From positions 124,001 to 188,000 of the forward strand of contig JANOQJ010000015.1 of assembly GCA_031414805.1 (NCBI GenBank): 64,000 nt of DNA. Direction: 5' to 3'. Source of the DNA: JAAFIW01 sp031414805 (lineage in GTDB: Bacteria > Pseudomonadota > Gammaproteobacteria > Burkholderiales > Burkholderiaceae_C). Positions 1 through 8,042 of the stretch are shown here, in pieces (position 1 is the first letter of the stretch; every line of letters starts with the position of its first letter). The notes beneath the pieces are model-generated. The model did no database searches, was not told the DNA's origin, and saw only the letters and a list, made by a program, of their open reading frames with translations. The translations under genes and the position numbers were made by a program.

Positions 1-1
1 T

Positions 2-2314
2 GACGACAGGCCGTTTGACGAACCGGCAGTAGCGCCCGATCCGTCACCGGATTTACCACCCGCGCCCAGCGCACGATTCTTCTGCATCCCGCCCAATCCG
101 GTACTGCGCTCGCTGCAGCTGCACATCGACAACCAGCTGGAAAAGCTGCGGCTTTGTCTGGACTTCCTGGGCGAGCCGCAGCCACCGCGAGTCTACGGCT
201 GCGACACCTACGACGCGGCCACCGGCACGATCAACCGCCCGGCGGCGGATGCGGCTTACAGCTCCACCATCCCGCAGCCGCGCTACCGCTACAACTACCT
301 GGTCGACAAGGCGCGCCAGTACGTCGACGTGGCGCAGCGGATCGGCGCGCTGTTGCTGCAGGCGGTGCAGAACGGCGACACCGAGGCTTTTGCGCAGCTC
401 AAGGCCAGCCACGCCATCGCGCTGGCGGATGCGACTGCTGTCCTGCGCCGGCTGGGACAGCAGGAGGCCGAGCAAGGCGTCGGCATCGCACAGCTGCAGG
501 AAGACCGCGCCACGGCTCAGGTCGAGCATTGGCAGGACAAGATCGGCGATCCGGACGATCTGGCGGACGACCTGTCCGCAGGCGAGCTGGAAAGCTTACG
601 ACAGACGGAAAACGCGATCAAGGCACAGGAAACCACCGAAGTGGTGTATGGGGCCTTGATGGTGGGCGCCGCGGCCGCGGCCGTGGGGGTCTCGGTAGCC
701 ACGGGTGGCGCCGGCCTGCCCGTCACCATGGCCGTGCTCGCCGCGGCGCCGGGCCTGCTGGGCGCCCAGTCGCAGAAGGCATCGCTCCAGTCCAGCCTGG
801 CGGCCTCGCGCGCCAGCTTCGAGCGCCGCGCCGAAGACTGGAAGAACCAGTTCGACCTGGCAGGCTTCGACCAGCGCATCGCCCAGGTGCAGGTCGCCCT
901 CGCCGGCGACCGCGTTCGGATCGCCGGCCAGGAGCTGCAGATCGCCCAGCTGCAACTGGCGCATGCGCGCGAGGAACTGCGCTTCCTGCAGACCAAGGTC
1001 ACCAACCCTGCGCTTTACGACTGGATGGTTCGGGTGCTGTCGCGGGACTACCGGGCGCTGATGCAGGTTGCGGCCTGCGTGGCGAAGATGGCGCAGCGCG
1101 CGCTGGAGTTTGAGCGCCAGGAGCCGGTGCAGTTCATCAGCGGCGACTACTGGAATGTGGCCCAGGGCGTGCTGCGCGCGCCGGCGCTCACCGACCAGCA
1201 GCGCAGCCTGGGCCTGCTCGGCGCCGAACGCCTGCTGACCGACCTGACCCGCCTGGATGCCTACAAGCTCACGACCGAGCGGCGCCGCTTGCAGCTCACC
1301 AAGACCTTCTCCCTGGCACGCATGATGCCCACGGAGATGGTGCAGTTCCGCGACACCGGCACCATCACGTTCAACACCCTGTTCGACTGGTTCGATGAAG
1401 GCTTCCAGGGCCACTTACTGCGCCTCATTAAGAGCGTGCGCATCAGCATCCTGGCCATCGTGCCGCCGATTGACGGCATCCACGGCATGCTGCACAACAC
1501 CGGCGAATCGAGCGTGGTGGTGCAGGAAGACGGTGCCTTCGTGATGAAGCGCACTGCTCGCAACTTTGGCGAAAGCATCGCGCTGGATTCCGCCTTCAAT
1601 GAATCAGGGCTGTTCGCACTGAACCACGACGATCCCATGCTGTTGCCGTTCGAGGGGCTGGGCGTGCAGACGCAGTGGACGCTTGAGCTGCTGCCCGGCA
1701 ACAACCGCTTCGATTTCGACACCATCGCCGACGTGTTCCTGACCCTCGAATACACCGCAGAGTATTCCCGTGCCTACGAGCAGCTGATGCGAGACGCGCG
1801 CCGGGGCAGCCCGGTGCATGAGGACACGGCCATGCCGTTGCGCATGATGTTCCCCGACCAGTGGTACCACCTGAAGAACCACCGGCCTGACGCCGCCGGG
1901 GCTTTCCAGCCCTTCAGCATGGATTTCACGACGACGGTAGGTGCGTTTTCGCCAAATTCGACCAGCGTCAATGTGATCCATCTGACGGTGCTGTTAAGCG
2001 GCGATTTTTCACAGCCTCAGGACCAGCAGGTACTGGAGTCCGGCATTAGTATCACCAAGGACCCAGGCCTCGTGCTGCACAGCCCAACTATGCCTGCCTT
2101 TGGTCCAGGTCTTTTCGACGGCAAGTCACTCTTGATGTCGACCCGCGGCGCAGGCGCCAACGGACTGGCGTCGCCGGCCGCTATCGGCGCGGCAGACGGC
2201 TGGGCATTAGAGTTCGACGCCGCGTTCTTTCTGCCAATTGTTGGCAGCAAGCCGTTGATCGAACGGCTGGCAGATGTGCTGCTGGTGGTCACGGCGACAG
2301 TTCAGCGCTCCTGA
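2..2314 (+). CDS. Tc toxin TcA-type subunit, C-terminal part (5' end outside window)
   Basis: The frame is open from the window edge, so the start is missing; 770 residues are visible. Near the left edge FCIPPNP followed by a Leu-rich stretch matches the segment before the TcA pore-forming bundle. Long amphipathic helices follow around an Ala/Gly-rich hydrophobic hairpin (about 650-770). The last 330 residues match the TcB-binding beta domain, with KTFSLARM, GHLLRLIKSV, FNESGLFALN, LPFEGLG and DFDTIADVFL in the expected order. TcA forms the pentameric, receptor-binding injection channel of ABC toxins. The next gene downstream is on the opposite strand, so no TcB/TcC partner is visible on this side. 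The frame is intact to TGA at 2314. Family call is from remembered motifs. Confidence 0.85.
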   Translation, partial: DDRPFDEPAVAPDPSPDLPPAPSARFFCIPPNPVLRSLQLHIDNQLEKLRLCLDFLGEPQPPRVYGCDTYDAATGTINRPAADAAYSSTIPQPRYRYNYLVDKARQYVDVAQRIGALLLQAVQNGDTEAFAQLKASHAIALADATAVLRRLGQQEAEQGVGIAQLQEDRATAQVEHWQDKIGDPDDLADDLSAGELESLRQTENAIKAQETTEVVYGALMVGAAAAAVGVSVATGGAGLPVTMAVLAAAPGLLGAQSQKASLQSSLAASRASFERRAEDWKNQFDLAGFDQRIAQVQVALAGDRVRIAGQELQIAQLQLAHAREELRFLQTKVTNPALYDWMVRVLSRDYRALMQVAACVAKMAQRALEFERQEPVQFISGDYWNVAQGVLRAPALTDQQRSLGLLGAERLLTDLTRLDAYKLTTERRRLQLTKTFSLARMMPTEMVQFRDTGTITFNTLFDWFDEGFQGHLLRLIKSVRISILAIVPPIDGIHGMLHNTGESSVVVQEDGAFVMKRTARNFGESIALDSAFNESGLFALNHDDPMLLPFEGLGVQTQWTLELLPGNNRFDFDTIADVFLTLEYTAEYSRAYEQLMRDARRGSPVHEDTAMPLRMMFPDQWYHLKNHRPDAAGAFQPFSMDFTTTVGAFSPNSTSVNVIHLTVLLSGDFSQPQDQQVLESGISITKDPGLVLHSPTMPAFGPGLFDGKSLLMSTRGAGANGLASPAAIGAADGWALEFDAAFFLPIVGSKPLIERLADVLLVVTATVQRS

Positions 2315-2467
2315 CGGAAGTGCAGGGCTGTGCCATCCGCCTGTGCCACTCAGCCTCAGGCGCTTTGCATGCTGGCCTCAACCCCTAACGCACCGTAAAA
2401 CACGTCCAGTGTCAGAAAGTCGGCGTAGCCCGCTGCCGCTATTGATTCAGCCCGATGAAGTTTGAAC

Positions 2468-2526
2468 CGTTCGCCCTGAGCCCGTCGAAGGGTTCACGAC
2501 GGCTTCGACAGGCTCAACCCGAACGA
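2468..2526. repeat. Intergenic inverted repeat, GTTCGCCCTGAG type
   Basis: GTTCGCCCTGAGCCCGTCGA is followed by its imperfect reverse complement (CGGCTTCGACAGGCTCAACC, then CGAACG), giving a hairpin of about 20 bp arms. This is a common proteobacterial intergenic palindrome. The rest of the 255-bp gap between the toxin gene and senA shows no further gene or signal. Confidence 0.7.
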
Positions 2527-2569
2527 AGGTTGTAACACCCTTTGTGGCTTATCTTTAGCCGTGTATCGG

Positions 2570-3790
2570 TCACAGCGTGCAGCTACGCAACCCCGCGGCC
2601 ACGTCGTTACGGTGAGCCTGAAAAAAGTTGCGGTACTTCGGGTGGGCCAGCCACGGCGAGGTGGCTGCGCTGGCACCGCGTAGCACCTGGTGGGTGCCAA
2701 ACCAGGGCTGCGAATAATCGCGGTAGGGGTGAGCGGTGAAGCCCGGGTGGGCGGTGAACAGGCTGGCCGTCCATTCCCACACGCCGCCCCACTCAAACCC
2801 TGGTGTGGCCGCTGCACATTCCCACTCGGCCTCGCTGGGTAGACGGCGGCCTGCCCAGCGGCACCAGGCTTGGGCCTCGTGCAGGCTGAGGTGGGTGGCG
2901 CTGGCCGCTGGGTTGAGCGCTTGCCACCGGCCCAAAACGTTTTGCTGCCACTGCGTTGTGCCGGGCAACTGGCGCAGGTAGCGCGGCGCTTGCAGACCTG
3001 TCTGCGTCAACCATGCCCCGCCATCCGCCGTCCACCACTGCGGGTCTTGGTAGCCGCCGGACTCGATAAACGGCAGGTAGCGCGACCAGGGCAGCGCAGC
3101 CGCGTCGATTTCAAAAGCAGGTAGCGGCACGGGGTGGGCTGCCAATTCGTTGTCGAAGGCAAAGCCCCGGTCGGCGCTGCCCTGCAGGTGTGTTTGCGCG
3201 GGGATGCGCAGCACCTTGGGCGAACCCGCCGCAGAGGCCGTCACCCCCTGCAACGCCAGGCTCAGCGCCTGCGCCATGAACACCGCTGCTTCGGCGTGCA
3301 TGGCTTCGTGCAGGGCCACCAAGCGGAAGCAATACAGATCGTCATCGCCTGCGTTGTGGGGTAAGGCGTCCAGCAATTCCAGCGTTTGAAGCTGTGTGGT
3401 TTGCAGGTAAGCGCGGGTGGCTTGCAAGTCGGGCAGCGGCAGTTGCCACCGACTGGCGTGGGCGACTTCGCTGGAGTTGTACAGGCTGTCGGCCGCACCG
3501 AACAACGATGGCGCACGGGTGTGCGTCACGTCGCAAGCCGTGCCCCGGTCGCGCTGGCGGTTGCGGCCGATCCAGAATTCCTGAAACCAGGCGATATGCC
3601 CCCACTCCCACAGCGGCGGGTTCAGCTCGGGCGTCTGCGGCACGTGCAGCGATGGCAGGGTCTGCGCATAGTCGGCTTGCAGCGCCAAGGTGCGCGCTCG
3701 ACCCTCGACGAGCGCCTGGCGCACGTCGTCCGGCGTGCCCGTGCGCAAGCGCTCGGCTGGGGGGCTATAAACGGGCGATGCAGAAACCAT
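2570..3790 (-). CDS. senA: Selenoneine synthase SenA (EgtB-like)
   Basis: This 406-aa protein has the two-domain architecture of EgtB-type sulfoxide synthases. The N-terminal DinB-like helical domain carries the iron-ligand pattern H65 (WGHIAW) and H161/H165 (HEAMHAE). A C-terminal formylglycine-generating-enzyme-like domain (about 190-406) has WEW, RGAS and RSCT-type motifs. SenA joins the selenosugar made by SenB to hercynine to form selenoneine. The neighbouring senB and senC genes separate it from an ergothioneine EgtB. The ATG at 3790 would overlap the divergent senB start by 13 bp; a TTG (residue 15) or GTG (residue 23) inside are alternatives. It lacks a hercynine-forming EgtD neighbour in this window. 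Confidence 0.88.
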   Translation of the reverse strand: MVSASPVYSPPAERLRTGTPDDVRQALVEGRARTLALQADYAQTLPSLHVPQTPELNPPLWEWGHIAWFQEFWIGRNRQRDRGTACDVTHTRAPSLFGAADSLYNSSEVAHASRWQLPLPDLQATRAYLQTTQLQTLELLDALPHNAGDDDLYCFRLVALHEAMHAEAAVFMAQALSLALQGVTASAAGSPKVLRIPAQTHLQGSADRGFAFDNELAAHPVPLPAFEIDAAALPWSRYLPFIESGGYQDPQWWTADGGAWLTQTGLQAPRYLRQLPGTTQWQQNVLGRWQALNPAASATHLSLHEAQAWCRWAGRRLPSEAEWECAAATPGFEWGGVWEWTASLFTAHPGFTAHPYRDYSQPWFGTHQVLRGASAATSPWLAHPKYRNFFQAHRNDVAAGLRSCTL

Positions 3791-4767
3791 CAGTGGTGAT
3801 CGTGAGCCCGGCGCTGGCCGCTGCCAACAACGGCAACTGGCAAACCGCGCGCCGCTGGGCGGGTTTTTTGGGTGAAAAGTATCGTATCCGCATCACCCAG
3901 GCGTGGCCCGATGGTGTTTCCAGCGCTGATGACCAGGTGCTCCTGGCGCTGCATGCGCGCCGCTCTGCGGCTTCGGCGAAGGCCTGGGCTCAAGCGCATC
4001 CCGGGCGGGGCCTGGCGGTGGTGCTGACCGGAACCGATCTGTACCGCGACATTGCCGTAGACGCCTCAGCGCAGCTGTCTCTGACCCTGGCGCAGCGCCT
4101 CGTGGTGCTGCAAACGCTGGGTTTACAAAGCCTGCCCACACACCACCGGGCCAAAGCGCAGGCCATTTTCCAGTCGGTCTCGACCCGCCAGACCCTACCC
4201 AAAACCACGCGCCACCTGCGGGTGGTGATGGTGGGCCACTTGCGCACCGAAAAATCGCCGCAAACCTTGTTTGAAGCGGCGCATTTGCTGCAGGGCGACC
4301 CCCGCATCCTGATCGACCACATCGGCGAAGCCAGCGACCCGGCCTTGGGTATGCAAGCCCGCGCCACCGCCGCCACCTGCCCAAACTATCGCTGGCTGGC
4401 CGGCCTGCCGCATGCCGCCACACGCGCCCACATTCAGCGTGCGCACCTGCTGGTACACCCCAGCGCCATGGAAGGCGGCGCGCACGTGGTGATGGAGGCC
4501 GTGTGCAGCGGCACACCCGTGCTGGCCTCGCGCATTGATGGCAATGTCGGCATGCTGGGTGACGACTATGCAGGCTACTTTGACTGGGGCGACGCGCAGG
4601 GCCTGGCCCGCTTGCTGCGCGCTTGCGCCGACGCGCGAAACCCCCACGACCAACTGCTCGCTGCCTTGAAAGCACAATGCGCCCGTCGTGCCCCCTTGTT
4701 CGCCCCGCAGGCCGAGCAAGCGGCGCTGCTCAACCTTGTAGACGAACTCATTCAGGAACCCACATGA
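3778..4767 (+). CDS. senB: Selenosugar synthase SenB (GT4-like glycosyltransferase)
   Basis: This 329-aa protein has a GT-B fold signature. The C-terminal half has MVGHLRTEKSP and a donor-binding EX7E motif (EGGAHVVME, residues 232-240) followed by GTPVLAS. In selenoneine biosynthesis SenB forms a C-Se bond between selenophosphate (from SenC) and a UDP-sugar. The start is set at ATG 3778 because MQKPSVVIVSP begins the Rossmann-like first strand; the frame stays open further upstream but there it overlaps senA antisense. The stop overlaps the senC start in an ATGA, implying translational coupling. Its promoter must lie within or antisense to senA coding sequence. Confidence 0.85.
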   Translation: MQKPSVVIVSPALAAANNGNWQTARRWAGFLGEKYRIRITQAWPDGVSSADDQVLLALHARRSAASAKAWAQAHPGRGLAVVLTGTDLYRDIAVDASAQLSLTLAQRLVVLQTLGLQSLPTHHRAKAQAIFQSVSTRQTLPKTTRHLRVVMVGHLRTEKSPQTLFEAAHLLQGDPRILIDHIGEASDPALGMQARATAATCPNYRWLAGLPHAATRAHIQRAHLLVHPSAMEGGAHVVMEAVCSGTPVLASRIDGNVGMLGDDYAGYFDWGDAQGLARLLRACADARNPHDQLLAALKAQCARRAPLFAPQAEQAALLNLVDELIQEPT

Positions 4768-5837
4768 CCACAATGACTTTCAATCCTCCCGCAGGCGAAC
4801 CCCGCCTGACCAGCCTGTCGCACGGCGGCGGCTGTGGCTGCAAGATAGCCCCTGGCGTGCTGAGCGAAATTCTCAAAAGCACCGCAGGCATGCCGATTCC
4901 GCCGCAGTTGCTGGTAGGCATTGAAACGGCTGATGACGCCGCTGTTTACCAGCTCAACGACGAGCAGGCCCTGATCGCCACCACCGACTTTTTCATGCCC
5001 ATCGTGGACGACCCGTATGAGTTTGGCCGCATCGCCGCCACCAACGCCATCAGCGACGTGTACGCCATGGGCGGCACACCCATCCTGGCGCTGGCCCTGG
5101 TGGGTATGCCGATCAACGTGCTCTCCACCGCCACCATCGGCAAAATTCTGGACGGCGGCCAAAGCGTCTGCCGCGAAGCCGGCATTCCCATTGCGGGCGG
5201 CCACACGATTGATTCAGTGGAGCCGATTTACGGCCTGGTGGCGCTCGGCCTAGTGCACCCCAAACGTGTCAAACGCAATGCCGATGCCAAAGCGGGCGAT
5301 GTGTTGGTGTTGGGCAAGCCGATTGGCGTCGGCGTGTTGTCAGCCGCGTTGAAGAAGGAAATTCTCAGTGCCGACGGCTATGCGCAAATGATTGCCAACA
5401 CCACCAAACTCAACACCCCCGGCCCCGAATTAGCTGCGCTGCCCGGCGTGCATGCCCTGACCGACATCACCGGCTTTGGCCTGGCCGGCCATGCGCTGGA
5501 GCTGGCGCGCGGCGCCAAGCTGGGCGTGCGAATCGACTGGGAACAGGTGCCTTTGCTGCCTGGTGTGCGCGACCTGGCTGCGCAAGGCGTGGTCACCGGC
5601 GCATCAGGCCGCAACTGGGCGGGTTATGGGCACGACATCACCCTGCCCTCGGGTTTCCCCGAAGCCGACCAGGCGCTGCTGAGTGACCCGCAAACCAGCG
5701 GCGGCTTGCTGGTGTCGTGCGCGCCGGAGGCATTGAACGAGGTGTTAGCGATTTTTCACCGCCACGGGTTTGCGGCTGCGGCTGCGGTGGGTGAGGTCAT
5801 GGCCACAAATGCAGGTCGGCTGTTTGTGCAGACCTGA
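4764..5837 (+). CDS. senC: Selenophosphate synthetase SenC (SelD family)
   Basis: This 357-aa protein aligns along the whole length of SelD. It has the Gly/Cys catalytic loop SHGGGCGCKIAP near residue 25 (Cys, not Sec), the DDAAVY and TTDFFMPIVDDP metal/ATP motifs, FGRIAATNAISDVYAMGG, and the C-terminal DPQTSGGLLV. It makes selenophosphate from selenide and ATP. The 4-bp overlap with senB and the lack of selA/selB/selU nearby support a dedicated selenoneine role, although it could also serve tRNA selenation or Sec synthesis. The AGGAA ribosome-binding site at 4755-4759 supports ATG 4764; ATG 4773 is a second possibility. Confidence 0.88.
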   Translation: MTTMTFNPPAGEPRLTSLSHGGGCGCKIAPGVLSEILKSTAGMPIPPQLLVGIETADDAAVYQLNDEQALIATTDFFMPIVDDPYEFGRIAATNAISDVYAMGGTPILALALVGMPINVLSTATIGKILDGGQSVCREAGIPIAGGHTIDSVEPIYGLVALGLVHPKRVKRNADAKAGDVLVLGKPIGVGVLSAALKKEILSADGYAQMIANTTKLNTPGPELAALPGVHALTDITGFGLAGHALELARGAKLGVRIDWEQVPLLPGVRDLAAQGVVTGASGRNWAGYGHDITLPSGFPEADQALLSDPQTSGGLLVSCAPEALNEVLAIFHRHGFAAAAAVGEVMATNAGRLFVQT

Positions 5838-5868
5838 TGACGTCAGGTGTAAATCGTAAATTGAGAAA

Positions 5869-5914
5869 AAACCGCCTTGAGCCCTTTTATAGACTGCTCA
5901 AGCAGCTATCATTT
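5869..5914 (-). repeat. THR element copy 1
   Basis: Triple-hairpin repeat between the convergent senC and M91-like genes. The core CTGCTCAAGCAG is intact. The outer arm reads AAAAGGGC..GCGGTTTTTT on the minus strand and could act as a weak terminator. Confidence 0.8.
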
Positions 5915-5931
5915 TTGAAGCTGCAGCGTGA

Positions 5932-6711
5932 CTAACGCGCCGCTTTGGCGCTGGCAAACGGGTTGAAAGGCAGGTCGGTAAAACGGGCCAGTCTTTGCGC
6001 CAAGGGCTCCCGGTTGAGAGCCTCTATGACACGGGCTTTGATGGTTTTGTCTTGCAGAAATCCTGCTGAAGTGCTGCGGTTGGAACTGAGGGTGGACGTG
6101 TCCCAGCCGCCGCGCAAACGTTTGTCACCCCGCTCGGCGCGGTACATGTTTTCCACGACGACCGCGAAAAATTCTTCATGGTTGCTCCAGGCATCTTCCG
6201 TGCTGCGGGGCAACAGCGTGTTGACCATACCCGGGCGAACCGCATGCACCAGCTCGTGCAGCAAGGTCACATCGGGGTCACCGATGTTCAACGGGTCTGC
6301 GCACTTGCTGCACCGTTGATGGGGTGTGAACAGAACTCTGGTGGTGGGCTCCAGTGCGTTGGCAGTTCTGGTGTAAGCGTTAGCACCCGGTTCGTTGTCC
6401 AGCCACTGAGAGCCCATTCGGATCACCTTGTCACGTTCGCCCAGAGGAAGAATGTAGAAGTCTTTCTTCAACTTGAAGCTCTCGGCGAGCACTTGCCTGC
6501 CCGTCTTGTACGAACCAATTTTCAGCAGGCAATCAAATACCTGACGTTCGTAGTCATCGTTTTTTTTGCCGTGCCCTGGGCGTAGCTCGATTTCGTCCAG
6601 GTTATGGGGCTTTTCCGAAGGTTTGGAGCCACCAAGTTTCCACAACTCGTACAGCATGTCGTCCCGGTGGTTGCCGCTGATCACAATCGGAAATGGCTCA
6701 AATTTAATCAA
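5932..6711 (-). CDS. M91-like zinc metallopeptidase, possible effector
   Basis: This 259-aa protein has a zinc-binding HELVHAV motif (HExxH, about residue 151) followed by NHEEFFAVVVENMYRAERG, whose Glu is a plausible third ligand. This layout resembles the M91/NleD effector domain (PF14891). No signal peptide or membrane helix is visible. A CSKCADP sequence just before the catalytic motif might bind metal. A lone gene between convergent senC and rpoH, it has no visible secretion or immunity partner. The ATG at 6711 is the only good start. The peptidase prediction rests on the motif; substrate and secretion are unknown. Confidence 0.6.
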   Translation of the reverse strand: MIKFEPFPIVISGNHRDDMLYELWKLGGSKPSEKPHNLDEIELRPGHGKKNDDYERQVFDCLLKIGSYKTGRQVLAESFKLKKDFYILPLGERDKVIRMGSQWLDNEPGANAYTRTANALEPTTRVLFTPHQRCSKCADPLNIGDPDVTLLHELVHAVRPGMVNTLLPRSTEDAWSNHEEFFAVVVENMYRAERGDKRLRGGWDTSTLSSNRSTSAGFLQDKTIKARVIEALNREPLAQRLARFTDLPFNPFASAKAAR

Positions 6712-6810
6712 GGTGTGCTCCTTACAGGGGTTCCGTTGACTTTATGCCCCATCCCGCAGCAGCTGCTGAATGCAACTCGGATTTAAATGTCGAATTCGGC
6801 CCTACCACAC

Positions 6811-6843
6811 GGTTTACCTGTTCAAGCAGCTATTAAATGCATA
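6811..6843 (-). repeat. THR element copy 2 (partial)
   Basis: The inner half (GCTATGCATTTAATAGCTGC in minus orientation, then TTGAACAG) is kept. The GGGC..GCC arm is lost. It lies in the gap upstream of rpoH. Confidence 0.7.
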
Positions 6844-6968
6844 GCAAATCTGCGGGTTGCATGTCTTAAAAACAGACCACAGATTGATAAAATGTGAGCG
6901 CACGCTCTCAAAAATAGTTATGCCTGAATTAGATGGTCCAAACCTATTGGAGTGATTGAACTTCCTGC

Positions 6969-6995
6969 TTAGCACTCTCTCACATGGAGTGCTAA
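6969..6995. promoter_or_regulatory. CIRCE operator (HrcA site) upstream of rpoH
   Basis: A perfect CIRCE: TTAGCACTC, nine bases, GAGTGCTAA. It lies 32 bp before the rpoH start, in the 5' leader or promoter. CIRCE is the binding site of the heat-shock repressor HrcA, so the sigma-32 gene is probably under HrcA control. Confidence 0.93.
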
Positions 6996-7016
6996 CATTC
7001 GACAACTCGTTGAAAG

Positions 7017-7025
7017 GAGTGCTAA
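7017..7025 (+). promoter_or_regulatory. Extra CIRCE half-site overlapping the rpoH ribosome-binding site
   Basis: GAGTGCTAA recurs exactly 30 bp after the right arm of the upstream CIRCE and overlaps the AAAGGAG Shine-Dalgarno sequence. A degenerate left arm (CGACAACTC, 7000-7008, 5 of 9 matches) precedes it at an 8-bp spacing. Confidence 0.7.
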
Positions 7026-7027
7026 AC

Positions 7028-7969
7028 ATGAGCATTCATGCTGGAACCCTGACCGCTGTTTCTTCTTCTCTGACCCCCGCCAATCCCTGGGGAATGATGC
7101 CTGCGCTGGGCAATCTGGACGCCTACATCACCGCTGCCAACCGCCTGCCCATGCTCACCCCTGAGGAAGAGCAGAGCTTTTCGCGCAAGTTGCGTGACGA
7201 GGGCGATCTGGAATCGGCCAGTAAATTGGTGCTGTCGCACCTGCGCCTGGTGGTGTCTGTGTCGCGTAAATACCTGGGCTACGGCCTGCCGCATGGCGAC
7301 CTGATTCAAGAGGGCAATATTGGCCTGATGAAAGCTGTCAAGCGCTTTGACCCTGAGCAGGGTGTGCGCCTGGTCAGCTACGCGCTGCACTGGATCAAGG
7401 CCGAAATTCACGAATACATCCTGAAAAACTGGCGCATGGTCAAAGTGGCCACCACCAAGGCCCAGCGCAAGCTGTTTTTCAACCTGCGCTCGATGAAGCA
7501 GGGCTTTAAAGATGATGTGGATGCCGACACGCACCGTGACACGCTGAGCGAGGCGCAGGTGGGCACGATGGCGCGCGAGCTGAACGTCAAGCCTGAAGAG
7601 GTGCTGGAGATGGAAACCCGCATGTCGGGCGGTGACGTGATGCTGGACCCTTCGCCGGGCGACGATGGCGACGAGGCTTTCGGTCCCATTGCCTACCTGG
7701 CCGACACCAACCATGAGCCCACCGCCATGATTGCCGCGCACCAGCGCGACGTGCTGGCCACCGACGGCATTGCCACCGCGCTGAACGCGCTGGACGCCCG
7801 CAGCCGCCGCATCGTGGAAGAGCGCTGGCTCAAGGTCAACGACAACGGCTCTGGCGGTTTGACCCTGCACGACCTGGCCGCTGAATACAAAGTCAGCGCC
7901 GAGCGCATTCGCCAGATTGAAGTGGCGGCGATGAAGAAGATGAAAACGGCGCTGGCGGCTTACGCTTGA
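7028..7969 (+). CDS. rpoH: RNA polymerase sigma-32 (heat shock sigma factor RpoH)
   Basis: This 313-aa protein matches RpoH. Region 2 has HLRLVVSVSRKYLGYGLPHG, DLIQEGNIGLMKAVKRF and YALHWIKAEI. The RpoH box QRKLFFNLR follows. Region 4 ends with a helix-turn-helix (LAAEYKVSAERIRQIE). It directs RNA polymerase to heat-shock promoters. ATG 7028 is preceded by AAAGGAG at 7013-7019. An in-frame ATG at 6956 would translate through the CIRCE site and is unlikely. The gene ends before a bidirectional terminator shared with the convergent OmpA-like gene. Confidence 0.95.
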   Translation: MSIHAGTLTAVSSSLTPANPWGMMPALGNLDAYITAANRLPMLTPEEEQSFSRKLRDEGDLESASKLVLSHLRLVVSVSRKYLGYGLPHGDLIQEGNIGLMKAVKRFDPEQGVRLVSYALHWIKAEIHEYILKNWRMVKVATTKAQRKLFFNLRSMKQGFKDDVDADTHRDTLSEAQVGTMARELNVKPEEVLEMETRMSGGDVMLDPSPGDDGDEAFGPIAYLADTNHEPTAMIAAHQRDVLATDGIATALNALDARSRRIVEERWLKVNDNGSGGLTLHDLAAEYKVSAERIRQIEVAAMKKMKTALAAYA

Positions 7970-7995
7970 GCCGGGGCACCGAAAGGTGCGCAACT

Positions 7996-8026
7996 AAAAA
8001 AGGCTGCACATGTGCAGCCTTTTTTG
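7996..8026. terminator. Bidirectional intrinsic terminator (rpoH / OmpA-like gene)
   Basis: A perfect 18-bp palindrome, GGCTGCACATGTGCAGCC (8002-8019), is flanked by A6 on the left and T-rich sequence on the right. It serves both convergent genes. Confidence 0.92.
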
Positions 8027-8042
8027 TTTCCACTCGGTCTCT

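Noticed and set aside
154..1113. A 319-codon frame on the plus strand overlapping the toxin gene
   Set aside because: Arg/Gly/Pro-rich composition is that of a GC-rich shadow frame; the overlapping frame has clear TcA motifs.
6890..6915. GAGCG-CA-CGCTC as a promoter or operator upstream of rpoH
   Set aside because: Short, five-bp arms, no known motif; not enough support.
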